From Prevotella lacticifex (lineage in GTDB: Bacteria > Bacteroidota > Bacteroidia > Bacteroidales > Bacteroidaceae), in the NCBI RefSeq assembly GCF_019973375.1, contig NZ_BPTV01000003.1, forward strand, positions 62,001-126,000: a stretch of DNA of 64,000 nucleotides, read 5' to 3'. Below are positions 17,529 through 26,455 of the stretch, in pieces. The stretch's first letter is position 1, and each line of letters begins with the position of its first letter. The notes beneath the pieces are model-generated. The model saw only the letters and a list, made by a program, of their open reading frames with translations, was not told the DNA's origin and did no database searches. A program made the position numbers and the translations under genes.

Positions 17529-18020
17529 ATGAAAGAGATTTTAAACATTGCGCTCGTAGCGCACGACTCCCGCAAGAAGGAGCTGATTGACTGGGTGAGA
17601 TACAATTCGAGTTTGCTCTCGAAACATAACCTCTATGCCACGGGAACCACCGGCAAGCTGATTAGTGAACTTTCCATAGCCACTGAGGGTGAGGACGGCA
17701 AGGAGACTCTCGCCACACCTTTCAAAGGCAAGGTGACACGACTGCTGTCGGGACCTCTCGGCGGTGACCAGCAGATAGGTGCAATGATTGCCGAGGGAAA
17801 GATTGACATGCTAATATTCTTCTGCGACAACCTCGCCGTACAAGGCCATCAGAATGATGTTTCAGCACTGAGCCGGCTGGCATCGCTCTACAATATCGCT
17901 TACGCCACCGACCGCACGACGGCCGATATGCTGCTGACATCGACCCTCCTTGGCGATGAGACTTATCAGCGCATAATACCGGACTGCATTCAGAAGTATG
18001 CTGAGAGGAAACTGCAATAA
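17529..18020 (+). CDS. mgsA: Methylglyoxal synthase
   Basis: Converts dihydroxyacetone phosphate to methylglyoxal and phosphate, a bypass that relieves sugar-phosphate build-up. The 163-aa protein has the family's phosphate-binding and catalytic sequence: IALVAHDSRKKELIDWV, LYATGTTGKLI (about residues 36-46), LSGPLGGDQQIGAMI (about 74-88) with the catalytic Asp, FFCDNL and QGHQNDV. It is a complete single-domain enzyme, divergent from the solute-binding lipoprotein operon, with a 155-nt intergenic space. It is followed by double-hairpin repeat copy 2. Confidence 0.95.
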   Translation: MKEILNIALVAHDSRKKELIDWVRYNSSLLSKHNLYATGTTGKLISELSIATEGEDGKETLATPFKGKVTRLLSGPLGGDQQIGAMIAEGKIDMLIFFCDNLAVQGHQNDVSALSRLASLYNIAYATDRTTADMLLTSTLLGDETYQRIIPDCIQKYAERKLQ

Positions 18021-18159
18021 GTTCCTCCATTAGGGATTATAACGGTGAAAGACGAGGACAATAAACTGCAACAGGGGGAAACTAATGTAAAAATAATTCA
18101 AACATTACACAATCTTGTCGCGTCCTCGTAATCATCTGAATAACAACCAATTACAATAC

Positions 18160-18252
18160 ATGCCATTTTGCGTTCCAAAACGGCCTGTTTTGAAGCGCAA
18201 AACGGTTCATTTCAGCTTGCGAAATGGACCGTTTTAGACGACAAAATGGCAT
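18160..18252. repeat. Double-hairpin intergenic repeat, copy 2
   Basis: Bounded by an 11-bp inverted repeat ATGCCATTTTG (18160-18170) and CAAAATGGCAT (18242-18252). Inside is a stem AAAACGGTTCATTTC (18199-18213) / GAAATGGACCGTTTT (18221-18235) with loop AGCTTGC. The base changes in the two arms are largely compensatory relative to copy 1. It lies between convergent genes ending at 18020 and 18292; the rest of this 271-nt gap shows nothing else. Confidence 0.85.
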
Positions 18253-18291
18253 ATATGGGAACGGGTGTAAATATTTTTCTGAATAGAAAAC

Positions 18292-19413
18292 CTAATCTGC
18301 AACAATTCTATTAATATGATAACGGTAGAAGAAATGCCACCAAAGAATCCATGAGATGTGGGCAAAGACAGTGTATTGTGGGAACTCGAAAGCAAAGCGC
18401 ATATTCTTCACAATACTATAAAATGCATTAAGAATGGGATTATCTGATTCCATTCCGGCGAACCTCTCGTCGAATTTGCCGAAGTTACCGCCCTTCATCA
18501 CCTCACGGAGAATCATCTTTCCGACTCTCTTATCAGATGCCATCGGCAGTAACGAGGGTGAAAGTCCGAGGACATCGGAGAGAATGAACATCAGTCCGCG
18601 GGCAAACTTCTCCATTCCGAGCCGTCGGACTACAGCTGCATACTCTCGTTTCTCATCTTCGGTTATTCCCCGTTTCAAGAGATAGTAGTAGTCGATGACA
18701 TGGCGGAGGCCGATACCCTCGGAGAGAAAATGCTTAAAGACATGCGACAACTGGAAGATGCGGTTGAAGGAGTCGGTAGGGACACAAATCCGTCCGAGAT
18801 TATCGGGGAGACTGACAATGTTAACCACTTGATTGGCAGCCTCCTGCTCGAAGAACTTCTGAAGTCGGGCATTGTAGATGAAATTCTCCGTGAACGACGG
18901 GCGGAAATGCATCTCCACGGGTGTCGAGCCGTCGTCGGTGAGCTCAGCATGATGATATTGGAGTTTACAATTGGGATCGATGCGCCGGCAGAGTCTCATA
19001 ATATCCTCAACGGTCTCGCCATCGTTGGGTACAATCCACTGATCGATGTCGCCGGAGGCGCGCATGTAGGGGTCAGGATACATAAGAGCGTTGCCCTGAC
19101 CTTTGAGGATACAACTGCGGTGGCCGTAGCGACGATAGACAAATTCGGTGACCCTGAAAGCATCGGCATAGGCCTCCTTATTGCTTTCCACTATCATGGC
19201 ATTCTCCGTTCCAATCTGTGCAAGCACCTGAGGAGTGGGGTGGGGATCGTTCCTCTTCAACCTTTTGATGCCATGAAACAGCACCCCTACAATGCCCTGT
19301 TTATGCCCCAAATCGTAGAGCCGCTGCCAGTTGATGGCTGAGGCCGACGACGGCAGTGGGGCATCGTCGTCAAGACAGAATCGAAGGAAATCGAAGAATA
19401 CTGAGTTGTCCAT
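18292..19413 (-). CDS. Nucleotidyltransferase-family protein (NTP_transf_5 type)
   Basis: 373-aa protein resembling the uncharacterised nucleotidyltransferase family often found in polysaccharide or lantibiotic clusters. The key region is ILKGQGNALMYPDPYMRASGDIDQW (GDID being the metal-binding Asp pair; K-G-x-G and R-x-S before it). The N-terminus INWQRLYDLGHKQGIVGVLFH is the usual helical lead-in. The last about 60 residues are helical and aromatic-rich. No neighbour suggests a partner. The enzymatic reaction is unknown for the family. Confidence 0.8.
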   Translation of the reverse strand: MDNSVFFDFLRFCLDDDAPLPSSASAINWQRLYDLGHKQGIVGVLFHGIKRLKRNDPHPTPQVLAQIGTENAMIVESNKEAYADAFRVTEFVYRRYGHRSCILKGQGNALMYPDPYMRASGDIDQWIVPNDGETVEDIMRLCRRIDPNCKLQYHHAELTDDGSTPVEMHFRPSFTENFIYNARLQKFFEQEAANQVVNIVSLPDNLGRICVPTDSFNRIFQLSHVFKHFLSEGIGLRHVIDYYYLLKRGITEDEKREYAAVVRRLGMEKFARGLMFILSDVLGLSPSLLPMASDKRVGKMILREVMKGGNFGKFDERFAGMESDNPILNAFYSIVKNMRFAFEFPQYTVFAHISWILWWHFFYRYHINRIVAD

Positions 19414-19456
19414 TATCGTGGTTGAGAAATCGGTGGGTTTGCAGGAGAATAATGTT

Positions 19457-19987
19457 CTATATAATAATGTCCATTTTCACGTCGTTGTCGTCGACGGGGA
19501 CAGTCGGAAACTTCTGGAACGGGAAGCACACACCTATTTTATATGCATCGGGGACAAGAGCGAGAAACCGGTCGTAGTAGCCTTTGCCACGTCCGAGGCG
19601 GTTGCCGTCGGCATCAAAAGCCATACCGGGAACCACTACGACATCAATAGACTGATAATCGGTGAAGGGAGTCCCTACCGGCTCCATGATGTTCAGCGAC
19701 CCACGGCGCAAGTCTTCGGGACCGTTGTACCGACGGATTTCCATCTCCGAATCGCTGACGACGACGGGCAGGAGCACTTCCTTTCCCTCGGCCACAAGTT
19801 CATCGACGGCATCGTGAGTGAATACTTCATCGTCGAGGGAATAATACAGAAGTATTGTCCTTGCGCTCTTCACCTCAGGCAGTGCCAAGAGTCGGGCTAT
19901 GACATCGTCCGACATGTCGCGGAGTTCCTTGGCTGAGAAGGTTTTCTTCAAGGCTCTTACCTGCTTTCGCAATGATTTCTTGTCCAT
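19457..19987 (-). CDS. 5-formyltetrahydrofolate cyclo-ligase
   Basis: ATP-dependent enzyme converting 5-formyl-THF to 5,10-methenyl-THF in one-carbon metabolism; cytoplasmic, 176 aa. Recognised from the N-terminal SLRKQVRALKKTFSAKEL, the ILLYYSLDDEVFT segment, DVVVVPGMAFDADGNRLG and the diagnostic GRGKGYYDRFL (about residues 131-141). I start at the ATG at 19987 (MDKK); another ATG lies directly before it. It is followed 43 nt downstream by the nucleotidyltransferase-family gene on the same strand, and separated from the S41 protease by a tract of 9-nt repeats. Confidence 0.93.
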   Translation of the reverse strand: MDKKSLRKQVRALKKTFSAKELRDMSDDVIARLLALPEVKSARTILLYYSLDDEVFTHDAVDELVAEGKEVLLPVVVSDSEMEIRRYNGPEDLRRGSLNIMEPVGTPFTDYQSIDVVVVPGMAFDADGNRLGRGKGYYDRFLALVPDAYKIGVCFPFQKFPTVPVDDNDVKMDIII

Positions 19988-20019
19988 CATTTCCTATTAT
20001 TGTCGTTTTTTTGTCGTGG

Positions 20020-20093
20020 CTATAGAAACTATAGAAAACTATGAAACTATAGATGCTATAGAAGCTATAGAATCTACAACAAAGCTACAGAGG
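20020..20093. repeat. Imperfect tandem repeat, about 9 nt unit (CTATAGAAn)
   Basis: About eight consecutive units of 8-11 nt related to CTATAGAAA (CTATAGAAA, CTATAGAAAA, CTATGAAA, CTATAGATG, CTATAGAAG, CTATAGAAT, then diverged CTACAACAAAG and CTACAGAGG). It lies in the gap between the S41 protease stop and the folate cyclo-ligase start, with no coding potential. Confidence 0.75.
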
Positions 20094-20128
20094 CCGCAGA
20101 TGCGCAAGCAACCGCAGCCTCCATAAGT

Positions 20129-21769
20129 CTATCTCTTTTGCTGCGCCGGTGCAGGCCGCTTAGGGAAAGCCCCTGTCTTGAACACTCTGATAGCGGCGAG
20201 CACAGTCGGGTCATTGGCGTTGATATATTCGTTCCAAGCCTGCTCATCGAGGAGATTATAGATTATCCTTCCGTCGAGGAACTGCTCGAGCAGACTATGC
20301 GATTTCATTATCATCAGATTGCGGCGGCGCATGCCGTTGTTGGCGGCAAAATCGGCGAACTTCTCCACGAGATTCTGTTTCTTCAGATAATCGGCGAGAG
20401 GCTGCATCTCGGTAAACTCCTTCAGATTCTGCCGGTTCTGGTCGGTGTAGGTGAAGGCATACTGGAGCATGAGTCCGCTCATGAGAGCCTGCTTATAATA
20501 AGATGTGAAATTCGTTGTATCCTCAGGGACGAACACGTCGGGCATGATGCCGCCACCGCCATAGACAGTGCGGCCGAGGACGGTGTGATAAGCCGGTCCC
20601 GACTGCTTGATGCTGTCCTGCGAGAAGAACTCTCCATGCTGGTATCTGTTCAGCAAGTCGGCCTCATAATCGGCGTCATCACCGGGCTGATAAGGTTTCT
20701 GAATGCAGCGGCCCGAAGGAGTATAGTAGCGGGCTACGGTGAGCCGGATCATACTACCGTCGGGGAATCCAATCTGCTGCTGTACAAGGCCCTTACCGAA
20801 GGATCGGCGCCCGACAATAGTGGCACGGTCGTTGTCCTGCATGGCTCCGGAGAATATCTCTGACGATGATGCCGACCCCTCGTTGATGAGCACGACGAGC
20901 GGCAGATTCTGGAAGTTGCCGCGACCGTCACTCTTATAGTCGGTGCGCGGACTCTTACGGCCCTGCGTATAGACGATAAGACGGTCCTTGGGCAGAAACT
21001 CGTTGGCCATATTGACCGCAGCCTGCAGATAGCCGCCGCCGTTGTCGCGGAGGTCGATGACGAGACCTTTCATGCCCTGAGCATTGAGTTGGGCGAGCGA
21101 CGAGAGCATCTCGGTGTAAGTAGCCTCACCGAAACTCTTGATGCGCATGTACCCGATGGTATCGTTGAGCATGTAAGTGGCTGTGATACTCTTAGTTACG
21201 ATGTTGTCGCGGGTGATAGTGAAATTCTTCATTCCCCCTTCACCGTACCGCATTACGCCGACGCTGACTTTCGTTCCCTTCGGACCCATAAGGCGGTGGG
21301 CAGCCTCCTCGTTGGTAACCTGAGTGCCGACGAAAGGCTTGCCGTCGATGGCCACAATCTTGTCGCCGGCCAAGAGTCCGGCTTTCTCGGCGGGACCATT
21401 CTTGATTACGTTCTGCACCTGTATAGTGTCCTGCCGGATAACGAATTCGATGCCGATACCCGAGAACGAACTCTTGAGGTCGTTGTTGGCAGTCTCGACA
21501 TCCTTGGCGCTGATATACACCGAGTGAGGATCGAGTTCGGCAAGAATCTGCGGAATGGCTTTCTCGACGAGGTCGTTGATATTGACGGAATCAACATACT
21601 GGTCGTCGATGATATGCAGTAGATTGCTCAACCGGCTGCTGCCGTTGTTGATGATGTTCAGACGGTTGCCCGAGAAATGGTTGGCGTAGAACGAGCCGAT
21701 AAAGATACCGACTATGACGCACACCGCCATAATGAGGGGCATAAACCGCTTGTTATTTCTGTTGTTCAT
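20129..21769 (-). CDS. S41-family C-terminal processing protease
   Basis: Periplasmic or membrane-anchored serine protease of the CtpA/tail-specific type, 546 aa from the ATG at 21769. N-terminal transmembrane/signal segment FMPLIMAVCVIVGIFIGSF; PDZ domain at about residues 80-175 (GIGIEFV, GPAEKAGLLAGDKIVAIDG); the S41 core then shows DLRDNGGGYL, NEGSASSSEIFSGAM (catalytic Ser) and GRRSFGKGLVQQ (catalytic Lys). Upstream in-frame ATGs up to 21883 would add a low-complexity polar tail lying inside the dCMP deaminase gene; the 21769 start gives a 17-nt overlap with that gene and a normal signal anchor, so I prefer it. Complete by length. Confidence 0.9.
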   Translation of the reverse strand: MNNRNNKRFMPLIMAVCVIVGIFIGSFYANHFSGNRLNIINNGSSRLSNLLHIIDDQYVDSVNINDLVEKAIPQILAELDPHSVYISAKDVETANNDLKSSFSGIGIEFVIRQDTIQVQNVIKNGPAEKAGLLAGDKIVAIDGKPFVGTQVTNEEAAHRLMGPKGTKVSVGVMRYGEGGMKNFTITRDNIVTKSITATYMLNDTIGYMRIKSFGEATYTEMLSSLAQLNAQGMKGLVIDLRDNGGGYLQAAVNMANEFLPKDRLIVYTQGRKSPRTDYKSDGRGNFQNLPLVVLINEGSASSSEIFSGAMQDNDRATIVGRRSFGKGLVQQQIGFPDGSMIRLTVARYYTPSGRCIQKPYQPGDDADYEADLLNRYQHGEFFSQDSIKQSGPAYHTVLGRTVYGGGGIMPDVFVPEDTTNFTSYYKQALMSGLMLQYAFTYTDQNRQNLKEFTEMQPLADYLKKQNLVEKFADFAANNGMRRRNLMIMKSHSLLEQFLDGRIIYNLLDEQAWNEYINANDPTVLAAIRVFKTGAFPKRPAPAQQKR

Positions 21770-22250
21770 TGTCATCATTGTCATTGATGTTTTCGTCGGG
21801 ATTGAGGTAAACAGTTTCGATCTTCGCTCTCTTGAGGAGGTCGATACCATCGGAGAGCCGATACTTCTCGCCGTAGACGACACGCTTGATACCGGCCTGG
21901 ATAATGAGCTTGGCGCACTCTATACACGGCGATGCAGTGACGTAGAGCGTGGAGCCGTCGGAGTTGTTGCCGCTCCTGGCGAGTTTCGTTATGGCATTGG
22001 CCTCGGCATGGAGGACATAGGGCTTGGTGACGTTATTCTCATCCTCGCAGACATTCTCAAAACCGCTCGGAGTACCATTGTAGCCGTCGGAGATAATCAT
22101 CTTGTCCTTGACGACGAGGGCACCCACCTTCCGCCTAACGCAGTAGCTGTTCTCAGCCCATATACGGGCCATGCGCAGATAGCGGTAGTCGAGGAGGAGC
22201 TGCTTGTGCTCCCTGTGCTTCTTCTCGTCATTTGAACCTTGAGTATTCAT
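21753..22250 (-). CDS. dCMP deaminase-family protein
   Basis: Zinc-dependent cytidine/deoxycytidylate deaminase, 165 aa, supplying dUMP for thymidylate synthesis. Zinc ligands and catalytic Glu are seen in LHAEANAI (HAE) and SPCIECAKLI (PCxxC). The preceding YCVRRKVGALVVKDKMIISDGYNGTP is typical of dCMP deaminase / ComEB. The acidic C-terminal tail (ENINDNDDNEQQK) overlaps the start of the S41 protease gene by 17 nt, which suggests coupled translation. It is 56 nt downstream of dcp on the same strand. Confidence 0.92.
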   Translation of the reverse strand: MNTQGSNDEKKHREHKQLLLDYRYLRMARIWAENSYCVRRKVGALVVKDKMIISDGYNGTPSGFENVCEDENNVTKPYVLHAEANAITKLARSGNNSDGSTLYVTASPCIECAKLIIQAGIKRVVYGEKYRLSDGIDLLKRAKIETVYLNPDENINDNDDNEQQK

Positions 22251-22305
22251 CAGCTTAAAAATTTATTATCTGTTCCAATACAGCCCGGAATCGTCTCCAT
22301 CCGGA

Positions 22306-24399
22306 TTATTTATCGTCACCTTTCTTAATGCCGTCGCGTTCGAGGAGGGCGTCGATGGTTGGTTCCTGACCGCGGAAACGCTTGTAGAGAACCATCGGAT
22401 GCTCGGTACCGCCACGCGAGAGGATATTGTCGCGGAACGACTGTGCCGTCTTACGGTCGAAGATTCCGTTCTTCTTGAACACGCTGAAGACATCGGCATC
22501 GAGCACCTCAGCCCACTTATAGCTGTAGTAGCCTGCTGCGTAGCCTCCCGCCATGATGTGGGAGAACTGGGTCGTCATGCAGGTATCGGGCAACTGCTTG
22601 GTAATGATGGCCTTAGCCCATGCTTTCTTCTCAAATTCCATGAGATTGGCAGTGAACGGCTCTGTGAGCGTATAGTAGGCCATATCGAGCAGACCGAAGC
22701 TCACCTGCCTCAGACATGCCGACGCAGCATTAAAGTTGCGGCTGGCCACAACCTTGTCGATAAGCTCGTCGGGCATCGGCTCACCGGTTTTATAATGGAA
22801 AGCAAAAGTATGGAGGAAGTCCTTTTCGACGGCGTAGTTCTCCATAAACTGCGACGGCATCTCAACGAAATCCCACCAAACGTTTGTTCCCGAAAGACTC
22901 TCAAAGCGGGTGTTGGCGAACATGCCGTGGAGCGAATGTCCGAACTCGTGGAGGAAGGTCTCGACCTCACTGAGGTTGAGCAGTGCCGGCTTGTCGGCTG
23001 TCGGCCGCGAGAGATTCATCACAAGGCTGACATGTGGCCGCACATTAGTACCGTCGCGCTCTATCCACTGGCCCTGATACTCGGTCATCCAAGCACCGTC
23101 CTGCTTACCCTTACGCGGATGGAAATCGACGTAGAGGAGGGCGAGATAGGAGCCGTCGGTATCCGACACCTCATAAGTGCGGACATCGGGATTATACACC
23201 GGAATATCGTTCCTTTCCTTGAACGTAATGCCGTAAAGTCGTGTGGCTAAGCCGAATACACCTTTTATAACATTACTCACCTCAAGATAGGGGCGGAGCA
23301 TCTCAGGGTCGAGGTCGAACCTTTCGAGTTTCAGCTTGTGCGAATAATACGAGCTGTCCCACGGCATCACCTCAAAGTCGTCGCCCTCGAGTTTTCTGGC
23401 CAGCGCCTGGATGTCGGCCTGCTCCTTCAAGGCTGTGGGCTTATAGTTTTCGATGAGGTCGTCGAGGAGTTTGTAAACATTCTTCACGTTCGACGCCATA
23501 CGGTATTTCATCACGTAGTCGGCATAAGTCTTGTAGCCCAAGAGCTGAGCCATCTCCCTGCGGAGGTTGATGAGCCGCTTGCAGACCTCGATATTGCTGT
23601 TGCCATTGTCGTGGGTGCCCTGAGTGGCCCGCGCCATGTACATCTTCTTGCGGAGGTCGCGCTGCGATGAATACATCATGAATGGCACGTAGCTCGGAGC
23701 GTCGAGGGTGAACACCCATCCTTTCTCACCCCGTTCACGCGCCGTCTCAGCAGCCGTTTCACGGACGGAATCGGGTAGTCCGTCGAGTTGGGCCTCGTCG
23801 GTGATATTGAGTTCGAAAGCCTTGTTCTCCTTCAAAAGATTCTGCGAGAAGGTGAGACTCAGCCTGCCGGCCTCCTCCGTGAGCTCCCGCAGCCGTTGCT
23901 TGCCCTTCTCATCAAGGAGGGCACCGCTGCGCACGAAACCGTCGTAGCTCTTCTCCAAGAGCATACTCTCCTCGGGGGTGAGCTCGCGGTGATGGTCGTG
24001 GACATACTTAATGCGGGCGAAGAGCTTGGGGTTCAGACTGACGTCGTTGGCATGGCGCGTGAGAATTGGACTCATCTTCTGAGCCAGAGCCTCGAGGTCG
24101 TCGTTGCTCTCAGCACTGAGCAGATTGAAGAATACCGTCGTCACGCGGTCGAGGAGATCGTAGTAGTGCTTACGGCCCTTTACCTCGTCCTCGGGGATAA
24201 TCGTATTCTCGAATGTGGGCTCATCGGGATTATTAACAATGCGGTCGATACTCTCGTTGTCGCGGCGGATGCCTTCCATCATCGCCTCCTCATAATCGGC
24301 AAGCTCAATCCTGTCGAAGGGGACAGCATCGTGGGGAGTGCCGTAGGGATGGAGGAACGGATTTATATGATTCTTTGCTTTCTCTATATTTTTATCCAT
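22306..24399 (-). CDS. dcp: M3-family metallopeptidase (peptidyl-dipeptidase)
   Basis: Zinc oligopeptidase related to Dcp/oligopeptidase A, about 697 aa and full length. The zinc site FLHEFGHSLHGMF (HExxH) lies at about residues 465-477, with the third ligand Glu expected in the downstream VWWDFVEMPSQF segment. N-terminal text (NPFLHPYGTPHDAVPFDRI) is the usual Dcp opening. There is no signal peptide, so a cytoplasmic location is likely. Two ATGs are possible (24408 and 24399); the -7 element at 24417-24424 sits so close that 24399 is more likely. It is the first of three genes (dcp, dCMP deaminase, S41 protease) running the same way. Confidence 0.93.
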   Translation of the reverse strand: MDKNIEKAKNHINPFLHPYGTPHDAVPFDRIELADYEEAMMEGIRRDNESIDRIVNNPDEPTFENTIIPEDEVKGRKHYYDLLDRVTTVFFNLLSAESNDDLEALAQKMSPILTRHANDVSLNPKLFARIKYVHDHHRELTPEESMLLEKSYDGFVRSGALLDEKGKQRLRELTEEAGRLSLTFSQNLLKENKAFELNITDEAQLDGLPDSVRETAAETARERGEKGWVFTLDAPSYVPFMMYSSQRDLRKKMYMARATQGTHDNGNSNIEVCKRLINLRREMAQLLGYKTYADYVMKYRMASNVKNVYKLLDDLIENYKPTALKEQADIQALARKLEGDDFEVMPWDSSYYSHKLKLERFDLDPEMLRPYLEVSNVIKGVFGLATRLYGITFKERNDIPVYNPDVRTYEVSDTDGSYLALLYVDFHPRKGKQDGAWMTEYQGQWIERDGTNVRPHVSLVMNLSRPTADKPALLNLSEVETFLHEFGHSLHGMFANTRFESLSGTNVWWDFVEMPSQFMENYAVEKDFLHTFAFHYKTGEPMPDELIDKVVASRNFNAASACLRQVSFGLLDMAYYTLTEPFTANLMEFEKKAWAKAIITKQLPDTCMTTQFSHIMAGGYAAGYYSYKWAEVLDADVFSVFKKNGIFDRKTAQSFRDNILSRGGTEHPMVLYKRFRGQEPTIDALLERDGIKKGDDK

Positions 24400-24416
24400 G
24401 ATACTCATATTTTGTA

Positions 24417-24424
24417 CAAAGTTA
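24417..24424 (-). promoter_or_regulatory. -7 element of dcp
   Basis: Minus-strand TAACTTTG, matching TAnnTTTG, 18 nt before the ATG at 24399. No well-placed TTTG at -33 seen. Confidence 0.55.
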
Positions 24425-24469
24425 ATATAAAAAAAGCAACTGGGGTCACCAATTGCTTACTTTTAACGT

Positions 24470-25147
24470 TTAATCGTCATCTTTTAACTGTAAAAGGGCA
24501 TCGAGCCGCGGAATTTCAATCCTCTCACGGCCCAAGACAATCAATCCGGAGCGTTGCCAGGAGTTGAGCTGTCGCGAAACTTTGATGCGGCTCTCATGGA
24601 CCTCATCGGCTAAAACCTGCATCTTGATGCGGACAACCTTACGTCCGGCAGGATAGAGACAGTGGATGCGGAAGAAGCACTGCATGCGATGGAGGATAGT
24701 ATCGGGGTACCGCTGCCACACGGTGGCCTCAAGTTTCTGAGCGTTGGTGGCCAGACGGTTCATGATGTTGATGCGGACGATAAAGTACTTGTCGGCCAAT
24801 TGGAGGACATCCGGCTTCGAGAGCATCAGCAGACTGCAATTGGTCAGCGACCGAATCTCACCGCTGTGGGTCTGCTCGAAACCGAACAGACGGTCGAGGC
24901 CCAACATCAGAGGACCATTGAGTTCCTCCATGACGCTGTAGCTGCCGTCGGCCGCACGGTGGCTGACCATCACTGAACCTCGGAGGACAAAGATTAGATG
25001 AGATGCCGGCGCACCCTCAGCGACAATAGTTTCATCGCGGCCGCGTTTGATGAAATTGAACTTCGAATGGGCCACAACATCACTTAAATCATCGTAGCTA
25101 AGTCCTTGGAGTAAAGGGAGGTTAAGTAATTTATCGTATAGTGTCAT
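24470..25147 (-). CDS. Crp/Fnr-family transcription regulator
   Basis: 225-aa regulator with an N-terminal cyclic-nucleotide-binding-like beta-roll (about residues 20-120; DETIVAEGAPASHLIFVLRGSV region) and a C-terminal winged helix. The recognition area is ADEVHESRIKVSRQLNSWQ, about residues 180-198. No Fnr-type cysteine cluster is apparent at the N-terminus, so oxygen sensing through Fe-S is unlikely. It starts 127 nt downstream of apbE with no gene between, and ends 46 nt before the dcp promoter region. Targets unknown. Confidence 0.9.
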   Translation of the reverse strand: MTLYDKLLNLPLLQGLSYDDLSDVVAHSKFNFIKRGRDETIVAEGAPASHLIFVLRGSVMVSHRAADGSYSVMEELNGPLMLGLDRLFGFEQTHSGEIRSLTNCSLLMLSKPDVLQLADKYFIVRINIMNRLATNAQKLEATVWQRYPDTILHRMQCFFRIHCLYPAGRKVVRIKMQVLADEVHESRIKVSRQLNSWQRSGLIVLGRERIEIPRLDALLQLKDDD

Positions 25148-25274
25148 TTTAGCTTTCTAAATTGATATTCAGAAGTCTAAATCGCATTATCGTCAGCGCC
25201 ACGTGGCACCGCTATGGCAGCAGCTATCGTTCTCGCACCGACAAATGCCGAACCCCGGCACCCGCCGACAGCTA

Positions 25275-26297
25275 TCACTGGCCATCGGCAATCTTATCCT
25301 TGAGTGCCGGCGAGAACCACACGTTCATCTTTCCGTTCTTATCCGAGTAGATGAAGTAGGCCATAAGTTCGGGATGACGGCTGAGCACTTCCTTGGCTTT
25401 CTCCACACCGAGCACCATGAACGAGGTGGCATAGGCATCGGCTGTGGCGCAGTCGGAGGCGATGACCGTCGACGACAGAAGGCTGTGCTGAACAGGGTAG
25501 CCGGTATGAGGATCAATGGTGTGGGCCAACTTCCGGCCACCGTCGATATAGAAGTTGCGATAGTTGCCGCTCGTGGCCATGGCCTTGTCGGTAACGTTGA
25601 GGATGGTTTGCAGTTCCTGGTTGTCCTGGAGGCTGTCGTCGGTGGGTTTCGTCACCCCAATCTTCCACGGAAGTTGCTTCTCGTTTTGTCCGCTCGTAAC
25701 AACTTCACCGCCAATCTCGATCATGAAATTCTTAATGCCCTTCGACCTCAGATAGCGTGCCACGACATCACAACCATAACCCTTGGCGATGGCTGAGCAG
25801 TCGAGTTGGATGCGGGGATCAGACTTCACGACATGGCCGTCGCGCAAGCTAACCTTATGGAATCCCACAAACCGCATGAGGCTGTCGACGCTCTCCTTGT
25901 CGGGACGATGAAACTGCTTAGTGCCAAAGCCCCACATATTAACTAACGGAGCAACGGTGATATCGAAAGCGCCACCGGTCTCTGACGACACTTTAGCAGC
26001 AAGATTGAAAACCTCAGTGAACATCTCGTCGACCTTAGGATTCTCATTGCGGTTGACTTTCGAAATGATAGAAGTCTTATTGAACGGCGATAGCGAGTTG
26101 TCGACCTTCTGCAGTTCAGCCTCGATGTCCTGCTTAATGTCGCTATCATACTGATATGTAATGTTGTAGACCGTTCCGAACACCATTCCCTCGTCATGCT
26201 GATAGGGCATCGAACGGTGCTGCATAATAATCAGAACCGTCGCTATGATGAGGAAAGCGAGGAAAGCTGTCTGCCAAACTATTTTCTTCTTTGTCAT
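25275..26297 (-). CDS. apbE: FAD:protein FMN transferase
   Basis: Flavin transferase (340 aa) that attaches FMN covalently to Thr in partner proteins such as the NQR/RNF subunits, working outside the cytoplasmic membrane. An N-terminal hydrophobic segment (TAFLAFLIIATVLIIM) provides export or anchoring; no lipobox Cys is visible. ApbE motifs include DNSLSPFNKTSIISKVN, GAFDITVAPLVNMWGFG, QLDCSAIAKGYGCDVV (about residues 167-182), EIGGEVVTSG and HTIDPHTGYPVQ, then ASDCATADAYATSFMVLG. Complete. The gap 25148-25274 shows no feature. Confidence 0.94.
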   Translation of the reverse strand: MTKKKIVWQTAFLAFLIIATVLIIMQHRSMPYQHDEGMVFGTVYNITYQYDSDIKQDIEAELQKVDNSLSPFNKTSIISKVNRNENPKVDEMFTEVFNLAAKVSSETGGAFDITVAPLVNMWGFGTKQFHRPDKESVDSLMRFVGFHKVSLRDGHVVKSDPRIQLDCSAIAKGYGCDVVARYLRSKGIKNFMIEIGGEVVTSGQNEKQLPWKIGVTKPTDDSLQDNQELQTILNVTDKAMATSGNYRNFYIDGGRKLAHTIDPHTGYPVQHSLLSSTVIASDCATADAYATSFMVLGVEKAKEVLSRHPELMAYFIYSDKNGKMNVWFSPALKDKIADGQ

Positions 26298-26341
26298 TGT
26301 CGTCCGTTGTTTTTACGTATTGCTACAGAATTTATTTCTAT

Positions 26342-26455
26342 CCCGCGTCGCTAAAATTCAAGCGTTGCGGCCAAATGTATTCAGTGTTCCCGCGTCGCTA
26401 AAATTCAAGCGTTGCGGCCAAATGTATTCAGTGTTCCCGCGTCGCTAAAATTCAA
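26342..26455. repeat. 47-bp tandem repeat (2.4 copies) overlapping a stop codon
   Basis: Two identical 47-nt units start at 26342 and 26389 (beginning CCCGCGTCGCTAAAATTCAA), and a third 20-nt partial copy at 26436-26455 contains the stop codon and last codons of the gene at 26445-27149. So the 3' end of that gene has been copied twice downstream. Confidence 0.9.

Noticed and set aside
26342..26455. CRISPR-like array
   Set aside because: Repeats are contiguous with no unique spacers; it is a plain tandem duplication.
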